Shown: positions 17,406 to 24,702 of the stretch, in pieces
Layout: each line of letters starts with the position of its first letter
Numbering within the stretch: position 1 is the stretch's first letter
From: VRUE01 sp963727465
Lineage (GTDB): Bacteria; Actinomycetota; Thermoleophilia; Solirubrobacterales; 70-9
Assembly (NCBI GenBank): GCA_963727465.1
Contig: CAVSGL010000017.1
Location: forward strand, 1-64,000
DNA: 64,000 nucleotides
Direction of reading: 5' to 3'
Translations under genes and position numbers: made by a program
Notes under the pieces: model-generated
What the model was told of the DNA's origin: nothing
Databases searched by the model: none
Seen by the model: the letters and a program-made list of their open reading frames with translations, nothing else

Positions 17406-18680
17406 GAAAGCGTGACGCAATAACGTGAAGGAGTAGTGCCCGTGGTGTGGAATCACGGGCACGGTGATTGATGAGCGCGCGATCGGTGAGCGGTTCCGTG
17501 CGATGGCAGGCTCGCTCGACGAGCGGCAGCGACGTCGCTGGGTGGCGGCAGAGGCCCGCTCGCACGGACGCGGCGGGATCGCGGCGGTGGCGCGTGCAAC
17601 CGGGGTCGCCGAGAACACGATTCGCAAGGGCCTGCGAGAGCTCGACTCGCCCGAGCAGCTGCCGGCGGGCAGGGTGCGAAAAGCGGGAGCGGGCCGCAAG
17701 CGGCGCGCGGACACCGACGAGACGCTGATCGACGATCTCAAGCGACTCCTCGACGGTGACACGCGCGGGGACCCGGAGCGGCCCTTGCTGTGGACATCAA
17801 AGAGCGTGCGCGAGCTGGCCAAGGCGCTGCGCGAGCTCGGGCACGAGGTCAGCTACCGCACCGTGGCGCGGCTGCTGCACGAGCTGGGCTACAGCCTGCA
17901 GGCCAACCGCAAGACCAAGGAGGGCTCCCAGCACCCCGACCGTGACGCGCAGTTCCGCCACATCAACGAGAAGGTGGCCGCCGCGATCGAGGAGAACCGG
18001 CCCGCGATCTCGATCGACACCAAGAAGAAGGAGCTGGTCGGCGAGTACGCAAACGGCGGGCGCGACTGGCGGCCCAAGGGCGAGCCGGTCGCCGTCAACG
18101 TGCACGACTTCCCCGACAAGACGCTCGGCAAGGCGATCCCCTACGGGGTCTATGACATCGGCGCCGACAAGGGCTTCGTCAACGTCGGGATCACCAAGGA
18201 GACCGCCGCTTTCGCGGTCGCCTCGATCCGCAGCTGGTGGCAGCAGCTGGGCAAGGCGCGCTACCCGCGGGCAAAGTCCCTGCAGGTCACCGCCGATTGC
18301 GGCGGCGGCAACGGCAACCGCACACGCCTGTGGAAGACCGAACTGCAACGCCTGGCAGACGACACCGGCCTCGAGATCGACATCTGTCACTTCCCGCCCG
18401 GCACCAGCAAGTGGAACAAGATCGAGCACCGCCTCTGGAGCTTCATCTCCAAGACCTGGCGCGGCCGCCCGCTGGTCAGCCACGAGGTGATCATCAACTC
18501 GATCGCGGCCACCACGACGAACACCGGCCTGGAGGTCTACGCCCAGCTCGATACCCGCGACTATCCCCAGGGCGTCGAGGTCAGCGATGCCCAGCTTGCC
18601 GCGGTCAATCTCGTGCGCGACGACTTCCACGGCGAGTGGAACTACACCATCAAGCCATCAACTAACTGAGGCACGCTCCC
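17406..18680 (+). mobile_element. ISAzo13-family insertion sequence, copy 2
   Basis: The element is 1275 bp, the same length and ends as copy 1, and is flanked by TTA at 17403-17405 and 18681-18683. It is inserted in the dual-OB gene. It lies inverted relative to copy 1 and differs from it by one noticed synonymous base near 18340. Confidence 0.95.
17464..18669 (+). CDS. ISAzo13-family transposase
   Basis: This 401-residue transposase has the same sequence as the copy at 6548-7753, with the HTH in the first 60 residues and the DDE core motifs SIDTKKKELVGEY, TADCGGGNGNRTRLWK and SKWNKIEHRLWSF. The frame is intact and reads outward toward the dual-OB 5' half, that is, opposite to the gene it interrupts. 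Near identity of the two copies implies recent transposition. Confidence 0.94.
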   Translation: MIDERAIGERFRAMAGSLDERQRRRWVAAEARSHGRGGIAAVARATGVAENTIRKGLRELDSPEQLPAGRVRKAGAGRKRRADTDETLIDDLKRLLDGDTRGDPERPLLWTSKSVRELAKALRELGHEVSYRTVARLLHELGYSLQANRKTKEGSQHPDRDAQFRHINEKVAAAIEENRPAISIDTKKKELVGEYANGGRDWRPKGEPVAVNVHDFPDKTLGKAIPYGVYDIGADKGFVNVGITKETAAFAVASIRSWWQQLGKARYPRAKSLQVTADCGGGNGNRTRLWKTELQRLADDTGLEIDICHFPPGTSKWNKIEHRLWSFISKTWRGRPLVSHEVIINSIAATTTNTGLEVYAQLDTRDYPQGVEVSDAQLAAVNLVRDDFHGEWNYTIKPSTN

Positions 18681-19197
18681 TTAGAGCCAGGTCGTAATGC
18701 CCGCCGGCCAGGTCGAAGCCAACGCGGGGGCGTAGCCTGCTCGTTCCCGTCCGCGGCCGCTCGAGATGGAACTCCGTGCCCTGGGGCCGCACCAGAGCCA
18801 GCGAGGCATCCATCCCCCGCATCGCCTGCTCTTCCGGGACAGCCGCACCACCGTTGCCAAGAAGCGCCGGGCCGTCCACCAGATGCGGCGCGAGCACGGC
18901 GGCAGCTTCCGCCGGATCGACCTTCCCCGTACGCCACCACCGCGAGGCTCCCACCGCGACGTTCTCCGGCTGCGACGGATCCTCGACGCCACCGTCGTGC
19001 TCGAAGCCCACCACATCGAGCAGCTCGATGTCGCGGCCGTCGATTCGGTGGTGGCGGGGGTAAAGCTCCCCGTGCAAGTGGCTGGACACCGGTCGCAGCC
19101 ATTTGCCGGTCTTCCTCGAGATCCCGGCCACGCACCTGCCGCCCCGCTTCATCGAGCAGGCGAGAACCAGGATCTCGTCGACCGGCATGCCGCCCGC

Positions 19198-19638
19198 CTA
19201 CAGATGCACCGCGACCAGGTCAGGCCAGCGGTTGGCCAGGTACTCGACGACGAGCCTTCGGTGGCAGTGCTCGGGCGTAGCCTCGCTGCAAAGCAGTACG
19301 GTGCGCGACTCGAATTCCTCCGGGCTCAACGCTTCCTCGATGCGCCGATCGTGCATCAGTCGCAGAAAGCGTTCTTCGTAGTCGGGCCAGGAAATGTCTC
19401 CTTTCTTCTTGTAGGCATCGAGGATCTCCTGACTCGGAGCCAGCATCGGCACGTGCTGGTATTGCGCGCCCACGAGCTCACGCAGAAAGTACGCGAGGTC
19501 GTCACGCTTTGCGAATCCCGCCAGTTGCGAGCGGTTGTTGAGCCGCACGTCGAGCAGCCGCTCGATCCGGTGCGACTTCAGGCGGCCGAAGAAATCCTCG
19601 GCGGTCGTCTGCGTGAAACCGATAGTGAAGATCTCCAT
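19198..19638 (-). CDS. DUF488 family protein (second of a tandem pair)
   Basis: This 146-residue protein starts MEIFTIGFTQTTAEDFFGRL and ends with the family signature LLCSEATPEHCHRRLVVEYL (Cys...CHRR). DUF488 proteins are of unknown function; the conserved Cys/His pair could bind metal or act in catalysis. It overlaps the preceding DUF488 gene by 61 bp and ends 9 bp before the dual-OB start, so these genes are surely cotranscribed. It is related to but distinct from its upstream neighbour. Confidence 0.85.
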   Translation of the reverse strand: MEIFTIGFTQTTAEDFFGRLKSHRIERLLDVRLNNRSQLAGFAKRDDLAYFLRELVGAQYQHVPMLAPSQEILDAYKKKGDISWPDYEERFLRLMHDRRIEEALSPEEFESRTVLLCSEATPEHCHRRLVVEYLANRWPDLVAVHL

Positions 19639-20141
19639 AGGACGTCCTCGTCATCGAAAAGCGACCCCTCGGCAAGGTCTATCGGCTTCGACTCCAGCTC
19701 GCAGCGCCCGTCTCCCCGAATATGGCCGATCGTCAGCCCTTCCCTCAGCAATACCTTGGCAACGAGCAGGCGTCGGTGACAGTTGGCTGGATCCTCCTCG
19801 CTGCACATGATCGCAACCCGGAAGTGCTCCACCCCACGGCGCAGCCTCTCGATCCCAGCGCGGAACTCGGCGCTCTTCGCGAGCCTCCCATAGAGAACGT
19901 GCCCGGTCGAGTCGTAGAACTCGGCTGCATCGGGTCGTCCGCCCAGCTCCTTGCCCAGGAACAGGTACCGGGCGCCGACGGCTTGCGCGACGTCCTCGAT
20001 CTGCGACCGGTCGACCCACTTGACATAGCGCGAATGGGGCCAGGACCGGATGTCCACGAGCACCTCGATGCCGTGCTCGGAAAGCAACCGCTGAAAGTGC
20101 TCCTGCGAGTGGTTCGAATGGCCGATGGTGAAGATCTGCAT
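19578..20141 (-). CDS. DUF488 family protein (first of a tandem pair)
   Basis: This 187-residue protein starts MQIFTIGHSNHSQEHFQRLL and has VDIRSWPHSRYVKW, FLGKELGGRP and the Cys-CHRR signature in MCSEEDPANCHRRLLVAKVL. A C-terminal extension of about 40 residues (ELESKPIDLAEGSLF...) goes beyond the domain. The ATG at 20141 is 13 bp after the stop of the upstream deoxyribosyltransferase-like remnant. Tandem, diverged DUF488 copies next to a dual-OB gene suggest a heteromeric complex. The role is unknown. Confidence 0.85.
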   Translation of the reverse strand: MQIFTIGHSNHSQEHFQRLLSEHGIEVLVDIRSWPHSRYVKWVDRSQIEDVAQAVGARYLFLGKELGGRPDAAEFYDSTGHVLYGRLAKSAEFRAGIERLRRGVEHFRVAIMCSEEDPANCHRRLLVAKVLLREGLTIGHIRGDGRCELESKPIDLAEGSLFDDEDVLWRSSLSVSRRRPPRISSAA

Positions 20142-20293
20142 GAATCGATCCAGATTAAGCGCTTGCCATGCGTTCGCCTGCGGCCCGGCGCATGGTCGTC
20201 GCAAACTCGGGGTCGTCAAAGACAGTCCGCAACTCAGCGGCGCATTGCGCGTCCGGTACCTGTCAACGAAAATGAGACACCCGTCGTCCGAAT

Positions 20294-21298
20294 TTAGTGA
20301 GCAACCTCCTCTGACTTGGGCTTGTTGATCCACGCTGCCGTCGGCAGCGTGGGCGGTGTCGGCACCTTGCGCACGAAGCGCTCGGGGTTGGCCGCGTGGG
20401 CGGCGGTGAGCACCGCCTGGCGGGCGGCGTGGGCCTTCTTGGCGCGACCGTGGTGGACGGTGGCCGGGGTCATCAGGCCGATACCGGAGTGGCGGTGCTC
20501 GTGGTTGTACCAGCGAAAGAAGGAGCGGCAGAACTCCCGCGCCTGCTCGATCGAGTCGAAGCGGGCGGGGAAGGCCGGCCGGTACTTCAGGGTGCGGAAC
20601 TGGGCCTCCGAGTAGGGGTTGTCGTTCGAGGTGTGGGGGCGGGAGTGGGTCTTGGTGACGCCGAGGTCGGCGAGCAGGAAAGCCACCGGCTTGGAGCGCA
20701 TCGCCGAACCGCGGTCGGCGTGCAGGGTGAGCCGCCCGCGGCCGATCCCCTGCTGCTCGCAGGCCTGGGCGATCAGCGCTTCGGCGAGGGTGGCCGACTC
20801 GCGCTCCTGCACGGTCCAGCCGACGACGTAGCGGCTGAAGACGTCGAGGATCGCGTAGAGGTGGTAGCTGGTCCACTTCGCCGGGCCCTTCAGCTTGGAG
20901 ATATCCCAACTCCAAAGCTCGTTCGGGCGCTTCGCGAGCAGCTCGGGTTTCGCGTAGGGCGGGTGGGTGAGCTGGTTGCGCCGCTCGCGCGAGGAGCCGC
21001 TCTCGGCAAGCAGCCGATACATGGTCCGCTCCGAGCACAGGTAGCGCCCCTCGTCGAGCAGCGTCGCCCAGACCGCGGCGGGCGAGGAGTCGACGAAGCG
21101 CTCGCCGTGCAGGGTCTCCAGCACGGCCTCGCGCTCGGCCTCGCTCAGCGCCCGTGCCGGGCGGGGCCGCGGCTTGCGCGGCCTCGGCTCGGGCGGGCGC
21201 CGGCGACGGTAGATCGTCGCCGGCGATGCTCCCAGCGCCCGGCAGGCGGGCCTTGTGCCGACGATCGGGGTCAGCTCCTCGACTGTGGCCTCGATCAT
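20294..21298 (-). CDS. IS3-family transposase OrfB (DDE integrase)
   Basis: This 334-residue integrase-type transposase has an N-terminal HTH-like region (ACRALGASPATIYRRRRP) and an rve core with Asp in LWSWDISKLKGP, Asp in TLHADRGSAMRS and Glu in SNDNPYSEAQFRTLKYRP. The ATG start overlaps the orfA stop as ATGA, implying translational coupling. A C-terminal tail rich in Ala/His/Lys is present. The frame is complete. Confidence 0.92.
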   Translation of the reverse strand: MIEATVEELTPIVGTRPACRALGASPATIYRRRRPPEPRPRKPRPRPARALSEAEREAVLETLHGERFVDSSPAAVWATLLDEGRYLCSERTMYRLLAESGSSRERRNQLTHPPYAKPELLAKRPNELWSWDISKLKGPAKWTSYHLYAILDVFSRYVVGWTVQERESATLAEALIAQACEQQGIGRGRLTLHADRGSAMRSKPVAFLLADLGVTKTHSRPHTSNDNPYSEAQFRTLKYRPAFPARFDSIEQAREFCRSFFRWYNHEHRHSGIGLMTPATVHHGRAKKAHAARQAVLTAAHAANPERFVRKVPTPPTLPTAAWINKPKSEEVAH

Positions 21299-21780
21299 CG
21301 CTCGGTGCTCTCCTCGGCGCCCTCGGTCCCGAGCAGGTCCTCCAAGAGCGCGGAGACGTTTCCCTGCACCTCGATCACCTTGCGCGCCTTGGCCAGCTCG
21401 GCCTCGGCGCGCTCGGCGCGGCGGCGCAGCTCGGCGTTCTCCTTCTCGACCGGGTCGGCGCCTTTGCGGCCGCGCTTGCGCCCCAGCTCTCCCGCGTCGC
21501 GCTGGCGGCGCCAGGTCGAGATGTGGGAGGAGTAGAGGCCCTCGCGGCGCAGCAGCGCGCCGAGCTCGCCCGGCTTGCGGCAGGCGTCGGCTTCCTTGAG
21601 GACCTTCAGCTTGTACTCGGCGCTGAAGGAGCGACGCTTGGGGCGCTCGGTCAGCTCGGGGTCGGGGGCCGCCTGCGGCGCGGCGTCCCCGCCGGCCGCT
21701 TCACTGCTCTCGCCTTCGGCTCGCTCCGTTTCGCGGCCGGCGGCTTCGTCTCGGTTGATCAACGACATCACGTGCTCCAT
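21295..21780 (-). CDS. IS3-family transposase OrfA
   Basis: This 161-residue protein has a long acidic, Glu/Ala-rich N-terminal extension (about 50 residues). The helix-turn-helix follows (RRSFSAEYKLKVLKEADAC, then LLRREGLYSSHISTWRRQRD) and then a coiled coil of Glu/Arg/Ala heptads (ENAELRRRAERAEAELAKAR). The first start codon has no strong ribosome-binding site, so translation may begin at the second Met (MSLINRDE). Confidence 0.88.
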   Translation of the reverse strand: MEHVMSLINRDEAAGRETERAEGESSEAAGGDAAPQAAPDPELTERPKRRSFSAEYKLKVLKEADACRKPGELGALLRREGLYSSHISTWRRQRDAGELGRKRGRKGADPVEKENAELRRRAERAEAELAKARKVIEVQGNVSALLEDLLGTEGAEESTER

Positions 21781-22292
21781 TCACGCCCTCGGGGTTCAGT
21801 AATTCCCGAATCATGCGTGTCTCACGTGACGTTGGCAGAGAGGGGTCGTCGTCGCAGACGATCATCCGGGCGCGCTCGTAGCCCTCGAGCATCGCCTCGA
21901 CCCGGGAAACCGGATGGGTCTGACCCGAAGCGCGCATTCCGACGATCGGGCGGCGATGGCTGTAAGCAAGAGCCAGCTCCGCATCCGCCGCCTCGGCCGA
22001 GCCTCCGAGCAGCGCGACAACGCAATCCGCATGCTCGACCGCATGGCTGATGCTCTCGAAGAGAGGACCCGGGTCGCTGGAACCACCTCTGCCTACCGCC
22101 GGCCCGCTTACGGTGGACCACCCGCCTTCCTCACAGGTCTCGGCAACGCGCTTACCCAGCACGTTGCCCGCGCCCGGGTCGCTCGCAGGGTCGATCAGGT
22201 AGATCCAGGCCCCCTCATCGACGGCCGTCGCCTCGCCCACTCCACGCTCATCGGTCATCTCCCCGGAGTCTAGGTCGGCAAGCGGCTGTAGA

Positions 22293-23294
22293 TCAGTCCC
22301 CCAGGAGTTCGCGTTGGCTGAGCGCGTAGAGCAGGCCGAGCGCCGGCACGACGACGACCAGGGCGACGGCGAAGACGATCAGCACCGCGTCGAGCGTCGG
22401 GCCGGGCGCTGCCGCCTGGTCGATCCGCAGCGAGGTCGGCAGCAGGTAGGGGAACTGGGCGACGCCCCAGCCCCAGATCACGGCGACGACGGCGCCGGCG
22501 GCGAGCGGCCGCAGTCCCTGGCGGGCGCCGCGCAGGAGCTGTGCCGCGACCGCGATGCCGCAGAGGCCGGAGACGATCGCCAGCGGCAGGCCCTCGGCGG
22601 TGAGCCGGTCGAAGACGTAGCGCGCTTCCGAGTGCAGGGCAAAGATCCCGGCGAGCGCGAAAACGCCCGCGACGCCCGCGGCCCAGAGCGCGCGGCGGGC
22701 GAAGTAGCCCTCCATCGCCCCGTCATCGGCGCGGCGCGAGTCGGCGACGAGGAAGATCGCCGCCAGGTAGGCGCCGCTGGCGACGAACAGCGCCCCGGTC
22801 AGCAGCGGCAGCGGCTCCAGCCAGCTCGAGAAGGGAGCGCCGTTGCCGTCGGCCGGCACGTGCCCGGCGGCGATCGCGCCGACGACCGTCCCCATGAAGA
22901 ACGGCGTCAGCACCGAGGAGAGCGCGAAGGCGGCGCCCATCGCCCGCCGGTACTCGAGCCGCTGCACCGATTTGCGGAAGGCGAAGCCGGAGCCGCGCAG
23001 GACGATGCCGAGCGCCGCGATGGCGATCGGCACGTACAGCGTCGAGAAGATCGCGCCGAAGGCCTCCGGGAAGGCGGTCCAGAGGACGACGAGGATGAAG
23101 ATCAGCCAGACGTGGTTGGCCTCCCAGACGGGGGTGAGGGAGCGCTGGATCCGCATCCGCGGCGCCGCCCCCTTCTCGTCGTCGAAGCCGGCGACCAGGT
23201 CCCAGAGCCCGCCGCCGAAGTCGGCCCCCCCGAACAACGCATAGAGCGTCGCCCCCACCATCAGGATCGCCGCGGCGATGTCGGCGCGGCTCAT
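22293..23294 (-). CDS. cydB: Cytochrome bd ubiquinol/menaquinol oxidase subunit II
   Basis: This is the 333-residue second subunit of the bd-type terminal oxidase, with eight to nine membrane helices. The family signature GADFGGGLWDL is at residues 23-33, followed by PVWEANHVWLIF and FPEAFGAIFSTLYVPI. It supports the haem-bearing CydA subunit in reducing O2 at high affinity. It is the last gene of the tkt-tal-pgi-cydA-cydB run, 64 bp after cydA. Nearly all of that gap is a 51-nt palindromic repeat. Confidence 0.96.
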   Translation of the reverse strand: MSRADIAAAILMVGATLYALFGGADFGGGLWDLVAGFDDEKGAAPRMRIQRSLTPVWEANHVWLIFILVVLWTAFPEAFGAIFSTLYVPIAIAALGIVLRGSGFAFRKSVQRLEYRRAMGAAFALSSVLTPFFMGTVVGAIAAGHVPADGNGAPFSSWLEPLPLLTGALFVASGAYLAAIFLVADSRRADDGAMEGYFARRALWAAGVAGVFALAGIFALHSEARYVFDRLTAEGLPLAIVSGLCGIAVAAQLLRGARQGLRPLAAGAVVAVIWGWGVAQFPYLLPTSLRIDQAAAPGPTLDAVLIVFAVALVVVVPALGLLYALSQRELLGD

Positions 23295-23307
23295 CGCGAC
23301 AACCCCC

Positions 23308-23358
23308 CGCCGACGGGACTAAAACCCTCCATATAGGCGTATTTTCGGCCCGTCGGCG
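23308..23358. repeat. 51-nt palindromic repeat between cydA and cydB
   Basis: Perfect outer arms CGCCGACGGG and CCCGTCGGCG bound an AT-richer interior with AAAA...TTTT and CCATATAGG. It directly abuts the cydA stop codon. It has the same length and layout as 12034-12084. On the transcript it would form a stable hairpin that could set the cydA:cydB ratio. Confidence 0.7.
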
Positions 23359-24699
23359 TCATGAGGCGGGGGCGTAGGGGGTCTCGGTGAGGTCTTCTTC
23401 GCCCTCGGCGCGCCAGCGGCGCGACATCGCCCGCAGGACGAGCACCGCGCCGACGCCGATCGCCGCGTAGACGACGATCACGGCGGCGAAGGCGAACCAG
23501 ATCCCCTGCGCCCCGGTGACCGCTTCGCTGGTCCGCATGTAGCCCTGCACGATCCACGGCTGGCGGCCGACCTCGGTGACGATCCAGCCGAACCAGAGCG
23601 CCAGGATCGCGCCGACGCCGGAGACGGCGACGGCGCGCAGGAACCAGACGCTGCGCGGGATGTCGCGCCTGCGCCACCACGACCAGGCGAGCCAGAGCGC
23701 CAGCAAGAGCAACGCCGAGCCGATCCCGACCATCGCGTCGAAGGCGAGGTGCAGCAGCGTGTTCGCCGGCGGCCGTTCGTCGGCCGGGATGTCCTTCAGC
23801 CCGGTCACCGCGGTGTCCTTGCTGAAGCCGACGAGGAAGGAGTCGAGATTCGGGATCCCGATCGCCCCCTTGACCCCGTCGGAGGTGCAGATGCCGCCGA
23901 TGTACTCGGTCTGTTCGGGCCCCGATTCCTGGATGCACTCCATGCCGGCGAACTTGGCCGGCTGGTGGTCGGCGACTTCGCGCGCCGCCGTGTCGCCGAC
24001 GAAGAGCTGGATCGGGGTGGCGATGCAGGCGACGGTGAGCGGGATCAGCAGGCCCAGCCGGTGCAGCCGGTCGCGCCGCCCGCGCAGCATCCCGACCGCG
24101 TAGATCGAGGCGACGAGGAAGCCGACGACCATGTAGGCGGCGAGGATCATGTGCGGCACCTCGTAGTGCCAGGCCGGGTTGAAGAGGATCTTCAGCGGCT
24201 CGGTCTCGACCACCCTGCCGGCGGCGTCGAGGGTGAACCCCTGCGGCGCGTTCATCCACGAGTTGGCGGTGACGACGGAGAAGGCGCCGCCGATCCCGGT
24301 GATCACCATCGGCACCCCCGACCACCAGTGCGCCCAGCCGCTCAGCCGCTTCCAGCCGTAGATGTAGATCGCGAGGAAGATCGCCTCGGTGAAGAAGAAG
24401 ATCCCCTCGATCGCGAAGGCGACGCCGAAGGCATCGCCGAAGCGGGCCATGAACTCGGGCCAGAGCAGGCCGAACTCGAAGCTGAGCACGGTGCCGGTGA
24501 CGGCGCCGACGGCGAAGGTCACGGCCATCGCCTTCGACCAGCGCCGCGCCAGCCGCATCGCGTCCGCGTCGCCGCGCTTCAGCCCGAGCCAGTTGGCGGT
24601 CAGGATCATCGCCGGCAGGGCGACGCCGAGGCTGGCGAGGACGATGTGGAAGGCGAGCGTGAACGCCATCAGCTCGCGCGCGGCGAGCAGATTGGACAT
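23359..24699 (-). CDS. cydA: Cytochrome bd ubiquinol/menaquinol oxidase subunit I
   Basis: This 446-residue haem subunit has nine predicted membrane helices. His in TLAFHIVLASLG (about 18) and in NPAWHYEVPHM (about 180) are candidate haem b ligands, SFEFGLLWPEF and FAIEGIFFFTEAIFL carry the conserved Glu residues of the proton path, and EVGRQPWIVQGYMRT is the GRQPW quinol-site signature. The Q loop is of the short type. It is 3 bp downstream of pgi and leads into cydB, so respiration and sugar-phosphate genes share a transcript here. Confidence 0.96.
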   Translation of the reverse strand: MSNLLAARELMAFTLAFHIVLASLGVALPAMILTANWLGLKRGDADAMRLARRWSKAMAVTFAVGAVTGTVLSFEFGLLWPEFMARFGDAFGVAFAIEGIFFFTEAIFLAIYIYGWKRLSGWAHWWSGVPMVITGIGGAFSVVTANSWMNAPQGFTLDAAGRVVETEPLKILFNPAWHYEVPHMILAAYMVVGFLVASIYAVGMLRGRRDRLHRLGLLIPLTVACIATPIQLFVGDTAAREVADHQPAKFAGMECIQESGPEQTEYIGGICTSDGVKGAIGIPNLDSFLVGFSKDTAVTGLKDIPADERPPANTLLHLAFDAMVGIGSALLLLALWLAWSWWRRRDIPRSVWFLRAVAVSGVGAILALWFGWIVTEVGRQPWIVQGYMRTSEAVTGAQGIWFAFAAVIVVYAAIGVGAVLVLRAMSRRWRAEGEEDLTETPYAPAS

Positions 24700-24702
24700 C
24701 GT

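Larger units (their letters stand above)
17227..19188 (-). pseudogene. Dual OB-fold domain protein, split by ISAzo13 copy 2
   Basis: The N-terminal part (19188 down to 18684) starts MPVDEILVLACSMKRGGRCV and contains WLRPVSSH and two beta-rich halves of the dual OB-fold type, ending HYDLAL. The remaining C-terminal 60 residues lie on the far side of the IS (17405 down to 17227: TDYLVRPSLIDAG to LFLPKGT). Removing the IS and one TTA rejoins LAL-TDYL in frame. Such proteins probably bind nucleic acid and are often found next to DUF488 genes, as here. Now truncated to about two thirds, it is likely inactive. Confidence 0.75.
20273..21824 (-). mobile_element. IS3-family insertion sequence (second type)
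   Basis: The element is 1552 bp with about 29-bp imperfect inverted repeats starting TGAGACAC at both ends. It contains orfA and orfB on the minus strand. Flanks are AAA (left) and CGT (right), so no target duplication is visible. It differs in sequence and length from the IS3 element at 2522. Confidence 0.88.
20155..22258 (-). pseudogene. Nucleoside 2-deoxyribosyltransferase-like protein, split by an IS3 element
   Basis: The N-terminal part (22258 to 21825) has IYLIDPASDPGAG, then FESISHAVEHADCVVALL and DAELALAYSHRRPIVGMR. This is the pattern of the Rossmann-like nucleoside 2-deoxyribosyltransferase/TIR-related fold. The other flank (20272 to 20155) reads VPDAQCAAELRTVFDDPEFA and ends AGERMASA. 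The phase matches across the IS, but a TGA (20265-20263) precedes this tail and no target duplication is seen, so the junction has changed since insertion. It is the first gene of the DUF488/dual-OB cluster. Catalytic function is inferred from fold only. Confidence 0.6.

Noticed and set aside
6537..18680. The two ISAzo13 copies as a composite transposon
   Set aside because: Each copy is flanked by its own TTA duplication, and copy 2 interrupts a gene that rejoins exactly. They are therefore separate insertions.
2164..22258. A genomic island integrated at tRNA-Ser(GGA)
   Set aside because: No integrase gene and no second copy of the tRNA 3' end were seen. Core-type genes (tadA, desaturase, CFA synthase) lie within the stretch.
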